The notes beneath the pieces are model-generated. The model ran no database searches, was not told where the DNA came from, and saw only the letters and a list, made by a program, of their open reading frames with translations. The position numbers and the translations under genes are program-made. This document shows positions 56,581 through 64,000 of a stretch of DNA of 64,000 nucleotides, in pieces (position 1 is the stretch's first letter; each line of letters begins with the position of its first letter). Origin of the DNA: JAEUHQ01 sp964538915 (lineage in GTDB: Bacteria > Planctomycetota > UBA1135 > UBA2386); the NCBI GenBank assembly GCA_964538915.1, contig CAZIFB010000009.1, positions 52,239 through 116,238 of the forward strand, written 5' to 3'.

Positions 56581-59442
56581 TCACGGCATCGACGCGCGCT
56601 CCGGATCGATGCTGCGGGAGGGACGGAAGCCGAGGAAAGGCCACGTGCTGTGCGGGGCCACGTTCGAACGCATCGCGGAACGGCAGTAGATCCACGAGTT
56701 CTGGGCCGCGCTGATCCGCGCCGTGCGTTCGTAGTTGGCCTCCAGGCTGCCGCGCTGTCCGTCGCCCGGCCGCGCCGTGCGCTGCTCGTAGAAGAAGAAG
56801 CGGTCCCGGCACCACTCGGCGGCGTTGCCGCAGACGTCGTGCAGTCCGTACGCGTTCGGTCGCAGACTGCCGACCGGAGCGGTCTCCGCGAAACCGTCGT
56901 CGAACGAGCCGTGCGAGAGGTCGGGCGCCTGCTGGAACGCGAGTTCCGGGTGAGCCCGGACCCGGGCCGCGTCGAGGATGTTGGCGCAACCGACCAGCGA
57001 CGCACTGTCCGCGCCGTGCGGGTACGGCGTCGACGTTCCGCCGCGCACCGCGCGCTCCCACTGTGCCTCCGTCGGCAGGTCGAGGTCGAGGCGGCGGCAG
57101 AACTCGCGGGCCTGCAGGTACGACATCTGCGTTGCGGGATGCCTGCCGGTGATCTCGATGCCTTCGTTCGTCCTGGTTCCGGGGGCGTTGAGGGTGACGT
57201 TCGGATCTCCGTGGGTGCGCCACTGTGCGAGCGTCACCTCGAACTTCGCGATCAGGAACGGCGCGAGCACGACTTCGTGCGGCGGCCACTCGACAGCCTG
57301 GGCGCGCGGATCCGGGTTGGGCAGTCCTTCCTCCGGGCGAGAGGCGCCCATGTGGAACGATCCGCCGGGCACGAGCACGAGCACGATTCCCTCGGCGCCG
57401 TCTGCGCCGAGTTCGACGTGGCCGCGGCCGAGGTTCTCGCCCTTCCACGATGGGCGCCTGCCCGAGGCCATGTGCCAGAACTCCCACAGGCCGGAGTGCT
57501 CGTCGGTGCCGAGCGGAACGAGCCCCGGGATCGGCGCGAGCGCCGTGCCGTGGTACGGCGAATCACCGCGCGCGACGTCCGCGATGCAGCGCCGCCAGGC
57601 TTCCGCGTCTTCGCCGGTCACGCGCTCCTCCAGCGCGATCGCGCGGGAACGGCGTTCCCGGATGTCGGCGACGGCGCCCGTGCCTTCGACCAGGATGCGC
57701 CGCGTCTGCGCGATGAGGCGCTCCAGCTGTTCGTGCTGGAACTGACGGACCTCGTCGGGGAATCGCCACCGCTGCTGACGCGTCTGCCGGTCCCGCAGCG
57801 CCGTCGCGGCGCTCCGGCGCGTTCCGAGGGTGTCGCGAACGGTCGACGCCCAGCGAAGCATCACCTTCGCGCCCTCGACCCGCGCCGTCGCGTCGAGCCG
57901 CACGGCGTCCGGCGCGTCCTCGGGCAGGTCCTGCAGTTGCTCGAAGCGCTCGTCCACGCGGGACGTCAGCGGGCCGACCATCTCGGCGAATGCGATGTCG
58001 GCTTCCATGTCCGCGAGCGCCGGCATGTCGGCCGGGTCGCCGAAGTCGGCGGCCTCCGCGGGCAGAGCCTCGCTGCGCAGGTTCGCGAGGCGCTGCTCGA
58101 ACTCGGGCAACCGTCGCTCCAGGTTCGCTGCGCGGTCGAGCCACGCGTCGTAGCGCGCTCGTTGTCGAGGCGTCACTGGCCACGCGTCGGTGTCGACCTC
58201 CGCGATCATGTGTTCGACGGCGCGCAGGTCGGCGAGCCGCTCCCATTCCCGGCCCTGGATGCCGCGCATCACGAAGAGTGCGCTCACGACCGCGCCCGCG
58301 ACCAGCTGGATCACCGCAAGGGCGGCGAGTGTCGCGAGGCCACGGTTGCGGCGCGCCCAGCGGCGGACGCGCATCCAGGTCGTCACCGGCCGGGCGAGGA
58401 TCGGTTCGCCCGCCCGCACGTGGGCGAGGTCGTCGGCGAGCGCCGCCGCCGTCGAGTACCGGCTCGCCGGTTCTTTCGCGAGCGCGGTCGCGACGACGAC
58501 GGCGAGGTCCGTGCCGATGTTCGGCACGCCGCGGAGATCCGTGGGCTCCTCGTCCGTGATGACGCGGCAGAGCGCTTCGTAGGTCGGAGCGCCGAACGGC
58601 CGCCGCCCCGTCAGTGCCTCGTACAGCGACACGCCCAGCGCCCACACGTCGACGCGCCGGTCCGCGAGCGGGCTGCCGGCGCGGATCTGCTCGGGGGCGA
58701 GGTACGCCGGCGTGCCGAACAGCTCGCCCGAGCGCGTGAGCCCGGCACCGCCGTCGTCGAGGCTCCGCACGAGCCCGAAGTCGATGACGATCGGATCGCC
58801 AGCGGCCGTCACGAGGATGTTGCCGGGCTTCACGTCGCGGTGGACGAAGCCTGCTTCGTGTGCGTGGTGCAGTGCGCGCGCGACGCGCTCGAAGAGGTCG
58901 ATGGTCGCCGCCCGCCGGGCATCGGCGGGAACATCGGCCAGGTGTTGCAGCAGCGGTTTGCCCTCGACGAAGTGCATCACCAGGAACGGCACGCCTTCGT
59001 GTTCGTCGGCGTCGTGCAGCGCGCACAGCCCGGGATGCGCGAGTCGCGACGCGGCCTCGGCTTCGCGCCGGAACCGTTCCTTCGCGGCGAGCGAACTGCT
59101 GCCGAACCCGGTCAAGAGCTTCAGCGCCACGCGCCGCCCGAGGCGCTCGTCGAGCGCCAGGTAGACGATGCCCTGGCCGCCGCGGCCGATCGTGTCGACG
59201 ATGCGATAGCGCCCGATGCGATCCTGCGACGTCGCCGCGGCAGGAGGACCGTCGCTCGCCAGACGCGCGAGTTCTGTGCGGACCAGGTCTTCGTGCCCGG
59301 GAAACGCGGCGACGTAGTCCTCGACCGATCGCTGACCGCCCTTCTGCCGATCGAGCAGCACCCGCTCGAGCAGGGCGACGACGATCGCGGACGACGCGTT
59401 GCCGTGAGTGGGTTCGTGGGACGGGTGCTTCGCCTCCTCCAT
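56581..59442 (-). CDS. Membrane Ser/Thr protein kinase with C-terminal SUMF1/FGE-like domain
   Basis: A 953-residue receptor-like kinase. Kinase motifs: GRGGQGIVYLA (about 87-97), VALKLL (Lys about 108), FVHRDVKPGNIL (199-210), VIDFGLVRS (DFG 221-223) and GTPAYLAPEQ. A membrane helix lies at about 369-393 (ALAVIQLVAGAVVSALF). A helical segment follows, then an FGE-like domain (about 735-945) with MGASRPEEG, AKFEVTLAQWRTHG, LPTEAQWERAVRGG and VCGNAAEWCRDR. The FGE catalytic cysteine is absent (SAAQNSWIYCRSAM has Cys shifted). ATG 59442 has no Shine-Dalgarno but a TAGGGT box 7 nt upstream. It is divergent from an ECF sigma gene. Confidence 0.9.
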   Translation of the reverse strand: MEEAKHPSHEPTHGNASSAIVVALLERVLLDRQKGGQRSVEDYVAAFPGHEDLVRTELARLASDGPPAAATSQDRIGRYRIVDTIGRGGQGIVYLALDERLGRRVALKLLTGFGSSSLAAKERFRREAEAASRLAHPGLCALHDADEHEGVPFLVMHFVEGKPLLQHLADVPADARRAATIDLFERVARALHHAHEAGFVHRDVKPGNILVTAAGDPIVIDFGLVRSLDDGGAGLTRSGELFGTPAYLAPEQIRAGSPLADRRVDVWALGVSLYEALTGRRPFGAPTYEALCRVITDEEPTDLRGVPNIGTDLAVVVATALAKEPASRYSTAAALADDLAHVRAGEPILARPVTTWMRVRRWARRNRGLATLAALAVIQLVAGAVVSALFVMRGIQGREWERLADLRAVEHMIAEVDTDAWPVTPRQRARYDAWLDRAANLERRLPEFEQRLANLRSEALPAEAADFGDPADMPALADMEADIAFAEMVGPLTSRVDERFEQLQDLPEDAPDAVRLDATARVEGAKVMLRWASTVRDTLGTRRSAATALRDRQTRQQRWRFPDEVRQFQHEQLERLIAQTRRILVEGTGAVADIRERRSRAIALEERVTGEDAEAWRRCIADVARGDSPYHGTALAPIPGLVPLGTDEHSGLWEFWHMASGRRPSWKGENLGRGHVELGADGAEGIVLVLVPGGSFHMGASRPEEGLPNPDPRAQAVEWPPHEVVLAPFLIAKFEVTLAQWRTHGDPNVTLNAPGTRTNEGIEITGRHPATQMSYLQAREFCRRLDLDLPTEAQWERAVRGGTSTPYPHGADSASLVGCANILDAARVRAHPELAFQQAPDLSHGSFDDGFAETAPVGSLRPNAYGLHDVCGNAAEWCRDRFFFYEQRTARPGDGQRGSLEANYERTARISAAQNSWIYCRSAMRSNVAPHSTWPFLGFRPSRSIDPERASMP

Positions 59443-59449
59443 CCGCAAC

Positions 59450-59455
59450 ACCCTA
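59450..59455 (-). promoter_or_regulatory. Candidate -10 box of a leaderless promoter
   Basis: TAGGGT on the minus strand, 7 nt before ATG 59442; no Shine-Dalgarno. Confidence 0.4.
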
Positions 59456-59501
59456 GCGCCGGCCGCTGGCGACGCCGAGACCGTCTGCTCATGATCCGCG
59501 A

Positions 59502-60149
59502 ATGGAAGACGACTCGCGCCGCGACGAGCGGGCCGAAGGTGACCACGGAACGACGTCGCACCATCTGCGCGGCGCGGTCGCCGGGGACATGACCGCGCTC
59601 GACGAACTCGTGCGCCGCGTGACGCCGCTGCTCCTGTCCGCGGCGTCGTACCGCCTTCGCAGCCTCGCGGGTCGCGCCTGCGAACCGATGGATCTGGTGC
59701 AGGACGTCTGGATGCGCACGCTGCCACGGCTCGGCCAGCTCCGCGAACGCGACGGCCGGCTCACGCCCGTGCTGCTGGCCTGGCTCGGAACGACGTTGCG
59801 CCGGCGCGCACGCGATCTGCTCGAGACCGCGCTGCGGCGGCATCGCACGGTGCCACTGGCGGACGCGGACGACGCGCTGCCCGAAGTTCCGGAAGCGACG
59901 CGCGGCGTCGTGTCGCGCGTGGTGTACGCCGAGAACCGCGGCCTGGTCGACACTGCCCTGGAAGCGCTCTCGGACTCGGATCGTGAGATCGTGCTGCTGC
60001 GGGGAGTCGAGCAGGTCCCCGTCGTCGAGGTCGCCACGCTGCTCGCGATCACTCCGAGCGCGGTGAAGATGCGCTACCTGCGTGCGCTCCAGCACCTTCG
60101 CGAGGAGGTGCCCCGTTCGATCTTCGACGAACTCGATGACGCGGACTGA
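59502..60149 (+). CDS. ECF-type RNA polymerase sigma factor
   Basis: A 215-residue sigma factor. Region 2: ALDELVRRVTPLLLSAASYR, ACEPMDLVQDVWMRTLPRL and VLLAWLGTTLRRRARDLLE. Region 4: LEALSDSDREIVLLRGVEQV, VEVATLLAITPSAVKMRYLR. It is divergent from the SUMF1-kinase gene with 59 nt between starts, and no anti-sigma gene is near, so control by the kinase is likely (inference). A short hairpin follows its stop. Confidence 0.85.
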   Translation: MEDDSRRDERAEGDHGTTSHHLRGAVAGDMTALDELVRRVTPLLLSAASYRLRSLAGRACEPMDLVQDVWMRTLPRLGQLRERDGRLTPVLLAWLGTTLRRRARDLLETALRRHRTVPLADADDALPEVPEATRGVVSRVVYAENRGLVDTALEALSDSDREIVLLRGVEQVPVVEVATLLAITPSAVKMRYLRALQHLREEVPRSIFDELDDAD

Positions 60150-60159
60150 TCGACCGCCC

Positions 60160-60173
60160 CGCCGGAATCGGCG
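60160..60173. terminator. Hairpin between convergent genes
   Basis: CGCCG-GAAT-CGGCG in the 27-nt gap between stops 60149 and 60177. Terminator role inferred from position. Confidence 0.3.
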
Positions 60174-60176
60174 AGG

Positions 60177-61805
60177 TCAGCGCGACAGCAGATGCAGTCC
60201 GCGCAGCCTGGTGTCGCCCTTCGCCTCGAGGCGCACCTCGAACAGGTCGAGGTCGGGCGGGAGCGGCACGACGCAGCCTGCATCCTTGGTGGTCGCCGGA
60301 ATCTCGACCGCGAGCGCGCCGTTCAGTAGCACCGTCATTGCCGCCGTGCCGCGGCTGCCAGCGCGCAGAAGCAGCGCCGAGCCGCGCACCGGGGCGGCGA
60401 GCCGCAGCACGGTGGGCCGGTTGTTCACCCGGAACTCCTGCTTCGGATCCGTGCCCGGCACGAACATCGCCGCGATCTGCGGAGTCGGTCGATCGGCCTG
60501 CAGCACTTCGCCGGACAGGGCCACCGGCGCACCGTCGTTCGTTCTCGCCGCCACGGCGGCGGCGTCGAGGGGCGTGGCCTCGAGCGAAGCTGCCGCGCGT
60601 TCCCTCTCACGCCGCGCCACGGCGACGATCGCGGTGAGAGCCTGGGCACGCTCCTCGGTCAGTGCGGCGAGCTGCAGGTTCCCCGAGCAGACGACGGCGT
60701 CGCCGACCGTGTTGCCGAGCTGCACCGGCTTCGCCTCCCCGTCGATCGTGAGTGCGACGTTGCCCTGGGCGTCGACCGTCGCTTCGAACGCGACGTCGCG
60801 CGCCGGCAGCGTGCGCAGATCGATGCCCTTGCCGACGGTCTCCAGGGTCGCCGCATCGTGCTGCACTTCGGTGAACACGAAGCCGCGCTGGGCGGAGGCG
60901 GGCAGCGCCAGCATCGCACCGCGACCGGACGTCGCAGCCGCCACGAACGGCGCGAGTCGCGGTGCGGCAGCGGCGCGACGCTGCGCCTCGGCCCGATCGG
61001 CACGAGCCTTCGCGGCGTCGTCCGCGCGCTTCTTCGCCGCCGCTTCGGCGGCCTGTTGTTCGGCGATCTGCTGCTGGCGCCGCCGCTCCGTCTCGCGAGC
61101 CCATTCGGCCGCCCGGGCTTCGTCCGCCTTCTTCTGTTCGGCGGCGAGCTTCGCGTGGTCCTCCGAACCGAGAACGATCGCGCCGGGAAGGAGGGACGCC
61201 GACACGAAGCGCGGCCCTGAGCGCATCCTCACCTGCCGGTTCGGATCGCCGATGACCGGGTAGCCGTTCCGCACGTCGCCGGCGGTGTCGAACCAGGGCC
61301 GCAGCGGCCCGCCATCCTGCGAGTCGCCGCGATCGACGTGGGCCATGACGTCCCAGCCGCTCGTCGGCAGCAGGGCACCGCGGACCCTGCCCGCGAACGG
61401 CAGCGTGGCGCCGGTCTCCGCGATCGTGCGAACGACGAAGCGGCCGCGCAGTTCGTGGTCGATCATCACGACCGGCTCCTTCAGGCGCAGCGTCGCGGTC
61501 CACTTCGTCTCCCACGCGACCGGCACCTTGCCGGCGTCGCCGCCGCCGCGTTCGACGTTCTTCCGCTGCCTCACGGACATCTCCGACTCGGCCCATTCGC
61601 CGAGTTCGACGTCGACGACTTCGATCCCGGTCGGCGCCAGCCCGAGGTTGCCCCAGTTGCCGCTGTCGAACGTCGACACCTCCTTCGCGATCGCCGGTTC
61701 GACCGCGGCTGCCGGCGGAGTGTTCGCACCGCACGCGGCCAGGGCGGCGGCGAGGCAGGCGATGGGAACGCGGGGGAAGAAGGGACGGAGTGCGGGACTG
61801 GGCAT
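60177..61805 (-). CDS. Coiled-coil lipoprotein of unknown function
   Basis: A 542-residue lipoprotein: signal peptide with lipobox LAAC (Cys 25) beginning MPSPALRPFFPRVPIACL. The mature N-part is strand-rich (TKWTATLRLKEPVVMIDHEL). A strongly charged helix of about 75 residues (roughly 218-290; EQKKADEARAAEWARE, RRRQQQIAEQQAAEAAAKK) is a coiled coil. The C-part is again strand-rich (RVNNRPTVLRLAAPVRGSAL). GAGG lies 5 nt before the ATG. Possibly a periplasm-spanning envelope protein; family not recognised. Confidence 0.7.
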   Translation of the reverse strand: MPSPALRPFFPRVPIACLAAALAACGANTPPAAAVEPAIAKEVSTFDSGNWGNLGLAPTGIEVVDVELGEWAESEMSVRQRKNVERGGGDAGKVPVAWETKWTATLRLKEPVVMIDHELRGRFVVRTIAETGATLPFAGRVRGALLPTSGWDVMAHVDRGDSQDGGPLRPWFDTAGDVRNGYPVIGDPNRQVRMRSGPRFVSASLLPGAIVLGSEDHAKLAAEQKKADEARAAEWARETERRRQQQIAEQQAAEAAAKKRADDAAKARADRAEAQRRAAAAPRLAPFVAAATSGRGAMLALPASAQRGFVFTEVQHDAATLETVGKGIDLRTLPARDVAFEATVDAQGNVALTIDGEAKPVQLGNTVGDAVVCSGNLQLAALTEERAQALTAIVAVARRERERAAASLEATPLDAAAVAARTNDGAPVALSGEVLQADRPTPQIAAMFVPGTDPKQEFRVNNRPTVLRLAAPVRGSALLLRAGSRGTAAMTVLLNGALAVEIPATTKDAGCVVPLPPDLDLFEVRLEAKGDTRLRGLHLLSR

Positions 61806-61964
61806 GGGACCTCGGGTTGCTTGGACGAGATCCCCGAAGGGCCGACTGGCGCGGCGGTCACATCGTTTTCCGGCATGGCGGCGTCCGGGTTTCGCGGGCT
61901 CGGGTGTGACCGGTTCCCGGCTCGACCCTTCGAGGCCGGTGACTCCTGCAAAGCACATCCTCCG

Positions 61965-62264
61965 ATGAACCACCGCCATTCCCTCGTGCGCACCGCCGCG
62001 CTCTCGATCCTGTTGCCCCTCGCAGCCTGCGTCACTGCCGGCCGCCCGTTCGACCTCGCCGCCGCCGACACCATCACCGTCGGCATGACGGAGGCCGAGG
62101 TCACCGCCGCGATGGGGGCGCCGCAACAGGTGCACGTCGACGACCAGGGCGGTCGGTGGCTCGGCTGGGTCTACTCGCGCGCCAGCATCTTCCGCAGCCA
62201 CGTCCAGCAGTTCCTGGTGCGGATCACCGACGGCAAGGTCGACTCGATCCAGAAGCACTTCTGA
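61965..62264 (+). CDS. SmpA/OmlA (BamE)-like small lipoprotein
   Basis: A 99-residue exported protein with lipobox LAAC (Cys 22; MNHRHSLVRTAALSILLPLA). The mature domain, IGM-type VGMTEAEVTAAMGAPQQVH, followed by GWVYSRASIFRSHVQQFL and a final strand, is the SmpA/OmlA fold of BamE, a subunit of the outer-membrane barrel assembly complex; the same fold is used by many small bacterial lipoproteins. No bam gene is near. It is divergent from the coiled-coil lipoprotein gene; the 159-nt gap holds only a weak inverted repeat. Confidence 0.75.
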   Translation: MNHRHSLVRTAALSILLPLAACVTAGRPFDLAAADTITVGMTEAEVTAAMGAPQQVHVDDQGGRWLGWVYSRASIFRSHVQQFLVRITDGKVDSIQKHF

Positions 62265-62310
62265 CTCGTCGCGGTGCCGTGGGGGCGTCCGTCGCGAGCG
62301 CGCTCGTCGC

Positions 62311-63039
62311 TCAGGCCTGCCGGAGTCCGATAGCCGTTCCGATGTCGGCGAGCATGCGCGGCACGACGTCCGCGGCGCGGCCCTCGTGCCACCGGTCGCC
62401 GCCGTCGAGGTTGTCCGGTGCCTCGAGCGCCTGGACCCAGGTGACCGCGCCGTGCGAACGCGCCTGCTGCAGCATCCCGGCGGCGGGCCAGACCTTGCCG
62501 CTCGTGCCGATCGCGACGAAGTGCGTGCAGCGCCGCAGCGCGCGCTCGATCTCGCCCATGTGGAACGGCACCTCGCCGAACCACACGATGTGCGGGCGGA
62601 GCCGCGCGTGGCCGCACGCTTCGCACGGGACGAAGCGCCCCGGGTCGAAGTGCACACGGTCCTCGACCACGGTCTCGCACGACTCGCAGCGCAGCTTCAT
62701 CAGTTCGCCGTGCATGTGCAGGACCTCGCTGCCCGCGCGGTCGTGCAGGTCGTCGACGTTCTGCGTCACGAGGGTCACGCCGTGGCCCGCTTCGGTCGCC
62801 GCTTCGGCGAACTCGGCGAGTGCGCGGTGCGCGGCGTTGGGCTCAACGGTCCGCAGCTGTCGCCGTCGTTCCTGGTAGAAGCGCCAGACGAGCGACGGGT
62901 TGCGCTCCCAGCCGTCGGGCGTCGCGACGTCCTCGACGCGCTGCCCTTCCCACAGACCGCCGGCGTCGCGGAACGTGCGCACGCCGGAGTCGGCGCTCAC
63001 ACCGGCGCCCGTCAGGATCAGCACGTGGTGGCTCTGCAT
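62311..63039 (-). CDS. cobB: NAD-dependent protein deacylase (class III sirtuin, CobB-like)
   Basis: A 242-residue sirtuin. NAD-binding motifs are LTGAGVSADSGVRTFRDAGG and VTQNVDDLHDRAGS; the catalytic His is in HMHGE (about 108-112); four zinc cysteines are seen as CESC and CEAC (about 118, 121, 139, 142). FYQERRRQLR carries Tyr 55 and Arg 58 at the positions that bind the acidic acyl group in class III sirtuins (as in E. coli CobB), so desuccinylase or demalonylase activity is likely besides deacetylation. It could reverse lysine acylation of metabolic enzymes. Length is normal. Confidence 0.92.
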   Translation of the reverse strand: MQSHHVLILTGAGVSADSGVRTFRDAGGLWEGQRVEDVATPDGWERNPSLVWRFYQERRRQLRTVEPNAAHRALAEFAEAATEAGHGVTLVTQNVDDLHDRAGSEVLHMHGELMKLRCESCETVVEDRVHFDPGRFVPCEACGHARLRPHIVWFGEVPFHMGEIERALRRCTHFVAIGTSGKVWPAAGMLQQARSHGAVTWVQALEAPDNLDGGDRWHEGRAADVVPRMLADIGTAIGLRQA

Positions 63040-63115
63040 GCGCGCATCTCACGCCGTCGGTGTTCCCGACACCAGAGACTTGCGAGGCGGCGGAGCGCGA
63101 TGGACAACGCGCCGC

Positions 63116-64000
63116 ATGAGATGCGTCGTCGGGTCGGTGCTCCTCCTCCTTCTCGTGGGTCCTCTCACGGCGCAGCAAGGCGCGAACGAAACTGGCGAGG
63201 ACGTGGCCAGGCGCGTGCTCTCCGGCGGCTGGTTCGAAGAGGCGCGTTCGCGGCGCAGCGCCGATGGCGTGTTGGAGCGGTGGACGACGGCGCACACCGG
63301 CGACCCGCAGCGCGGCGAGTTCCTGCCCCTGGTGTCGTTCGAACAACCGATGCGAACGATCGGTTCGATCGGGCTCGCCGGCTGGTTGTCCCTCGCCTGC
63401 CATGGCGACGGCGATCTGCTCGCCATGACGGACGTTGCGTTCCACTTCGGCGCGCTCGGCATCGACGCGACCGACGTGGGGCTGCGCCAGTGGCTCGCGC
63501 TGCCGGCGCCGTCGTTCGAGGGCGAACTCGGCCGCGCGGAGCTGTTCGATCGACTGCTCGCGATCGATCACCTCGTCGCTCGGCGCGTGCGAGGCGCTTC
63601 GGCCGAATGTGCCGCCATCGCGGCGAACGAGGCGTTGCCGGCGCTGCTGCGCGACCGCGCCGCGACCGCCGAACGCACGCTGCGGGGCGAGACGGCGCCA
63701 GGCCCCCTGCGGCGGCGCCTCGACCCGGCGACCGTCGACCTGCCCCAGGCCTTCGATACGTGCATCACGATCGACCACGCGCGCCTGCCCGACCTGCGGT
63801 GGGTGACCGCGCTCGGGCGGCGCGTCGGCGCCGAAGTGACTGCGCGCGTGATGCAGATGGCTGGAGGCAGCACGTCGGCCTCGCAGTGCAACGGCGCACA
63901 GCTCCTGTGCGATGCCGTCGGCGAGGCGCCGTTCCGTATCGCGCATCGCTTCGGCAACCTGCGGTTCGACCATTCGATCCTGACCTTCGTGGCGAAGGTG
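63116..64000 (+). CDS. Secreted protein of unknown function, truncated by window end
   Basis: The reading frame from ATG 63116 stays open for 295 codons to the last base, so the C-terminus is outside the window. A signal peptide is clear (MRCVVGSVLLLLLVGPLTAQ). The mature part starts GANETGEDVARRVLSGGWF and is helical with frequent Arg and Glu. I do not recognise a family: no metal or catalytic motif is seen so far. Codon third positions match neighbouring genes. A 5-bp stem (GCGCG/CGCGC, 63095-63112) ends 3 nt before the ATG, but at this base composition may be chance. Confidence 0.65.
   Translation, partial: MRCVVGSVLLLLLVGPLTAQQGANETGEDVARRVLSGGWFEEARSRRSADGVLERWTTAHTGDPQRGEFLPLVSFEQPMRTIGSIGLAGWLSLACHGDGDLLAMTDVAFHFGALGIDATDVGLRQWLALPAPSFEGELGRAELFDRLLAIDHLVARRVRGASAECAAIAANEALPALLRDRAATAERTLRGETAPGPLRRRLDPATVDLPQAFDTCITIDHARLPDLRWVTALGRRVGAEVTARVMQMAGGSTSASQCNGAQLLCDAVGEAPFRIAHRFGNLRFDHSILTFVAKV

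Noticed and set aside
61856..61911. Inverted repeat GGTCACA/TGTGACC in the gap between the two lipoprotein genes
   Set aside because: Arms are only 7 bp with a 42-nt spacer; not distinguishable from chance.
1..64000. tRNA, rRNA, CRISPR array, transposon or phage genes
   Set aside because: I looked for T-arm GTTCGA-type sites in cloverleaf context, spaced short repeats, and transposase, integrase or capsid motifs in the translations. None was convincing.

Overview
The window is about 69-70% G+C, densely packed and bacterial. Gene content points to a planctomycete (Planctomycetota). There are four large membrane-anchored Ser/Thr kinases with TPR or formylglycine-generating-enzyme-like (SUMF1) sensor halves, four ECF-type sigma factors (one fused to a membrane segment and carboxypeptidase-regulatory-like repeats), secreted beta-helix and beta-propeller proteins of unknown role, and small secreted proteins typical of that phylum. 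I cannot place it below phylum level. No tRNA, rRNA, CRISPR array, insertion sequence or prophage was seen. Both ends cut genes: a PBP4-type D-Ala-D-Ala carboxypeptidase on the left and an unknown secreted protein on the right.

Layout. 0-8.2 kb: cell-envelope genes, a kinase-SUMF1 receptor and a minus-strand run of small secreted proteins. 8.4-12 kb: a SurA-like chaperone and an MsbA-type ABC exporter. 11.9-18 kb: housekeeping genes. These are ispF and ispD (isoprenoid precursors), ruvC (Holliday junction resolvase), a nuclease-fold-like protein, a MinD-like ATPase, a ComEA-like HhH protein, nadC (NAD synthesis), an RsbW-like ATPase and a VanZ-like membrane protein. 18-23 kb: a secreted basic protein, purB, a secreted protein and a Tat-exported amine oxidase. 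22.8-32.4 kb: a minus-strand block of kinase-TPR, secreted protein, ECF sigma factor and alpha/beta hydrolase, then a propeller-metallopeptidase gene broken by a frameshift. 32.6-35.2 kb: clpB. 35.4-41.9 kb: a beta-helix protein, an NDP-forming acyl-CoA synthetase coupled to an enoyl-CoA hydratase, and a KamA-like radical SAM enzyme. 42-49.5 kb: the sigma-factor fusion, a secreted pyroglutamyl-peptidase-like protein, an ArsR/SRPBCC pair with its palindromic operator, and a second beta-helix paralogue. 49.6-60.1 kb: two kinase/ECF sigma pairs flanking a cysteine synthase, a secreted protein and a papain-like lipoprotein. 60-64 kb: a coiled-coil lipoprotein, a SmpA/BamE-like lipoprotein, a class III sirtuin and the truncated end gene.

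How genes work together: the clearest functional units are the kinase/ECF sigma modules (probably phosphorylation-switched transcription), the echA-acyl-CoA synthetase pair, ispD-ispF, and ArsR-SRPBCC. The most notable non-gene signals are (i) hairpins that hold the Shine-Dalgarno in front of three secreted-protein genes, two with compensatory stem changes around a shared loop, and (ii) TANNNT -10 boxes 6-7 nt before five start codons that lack a Shine-Dalgarno, suggesting leaderless transcription.
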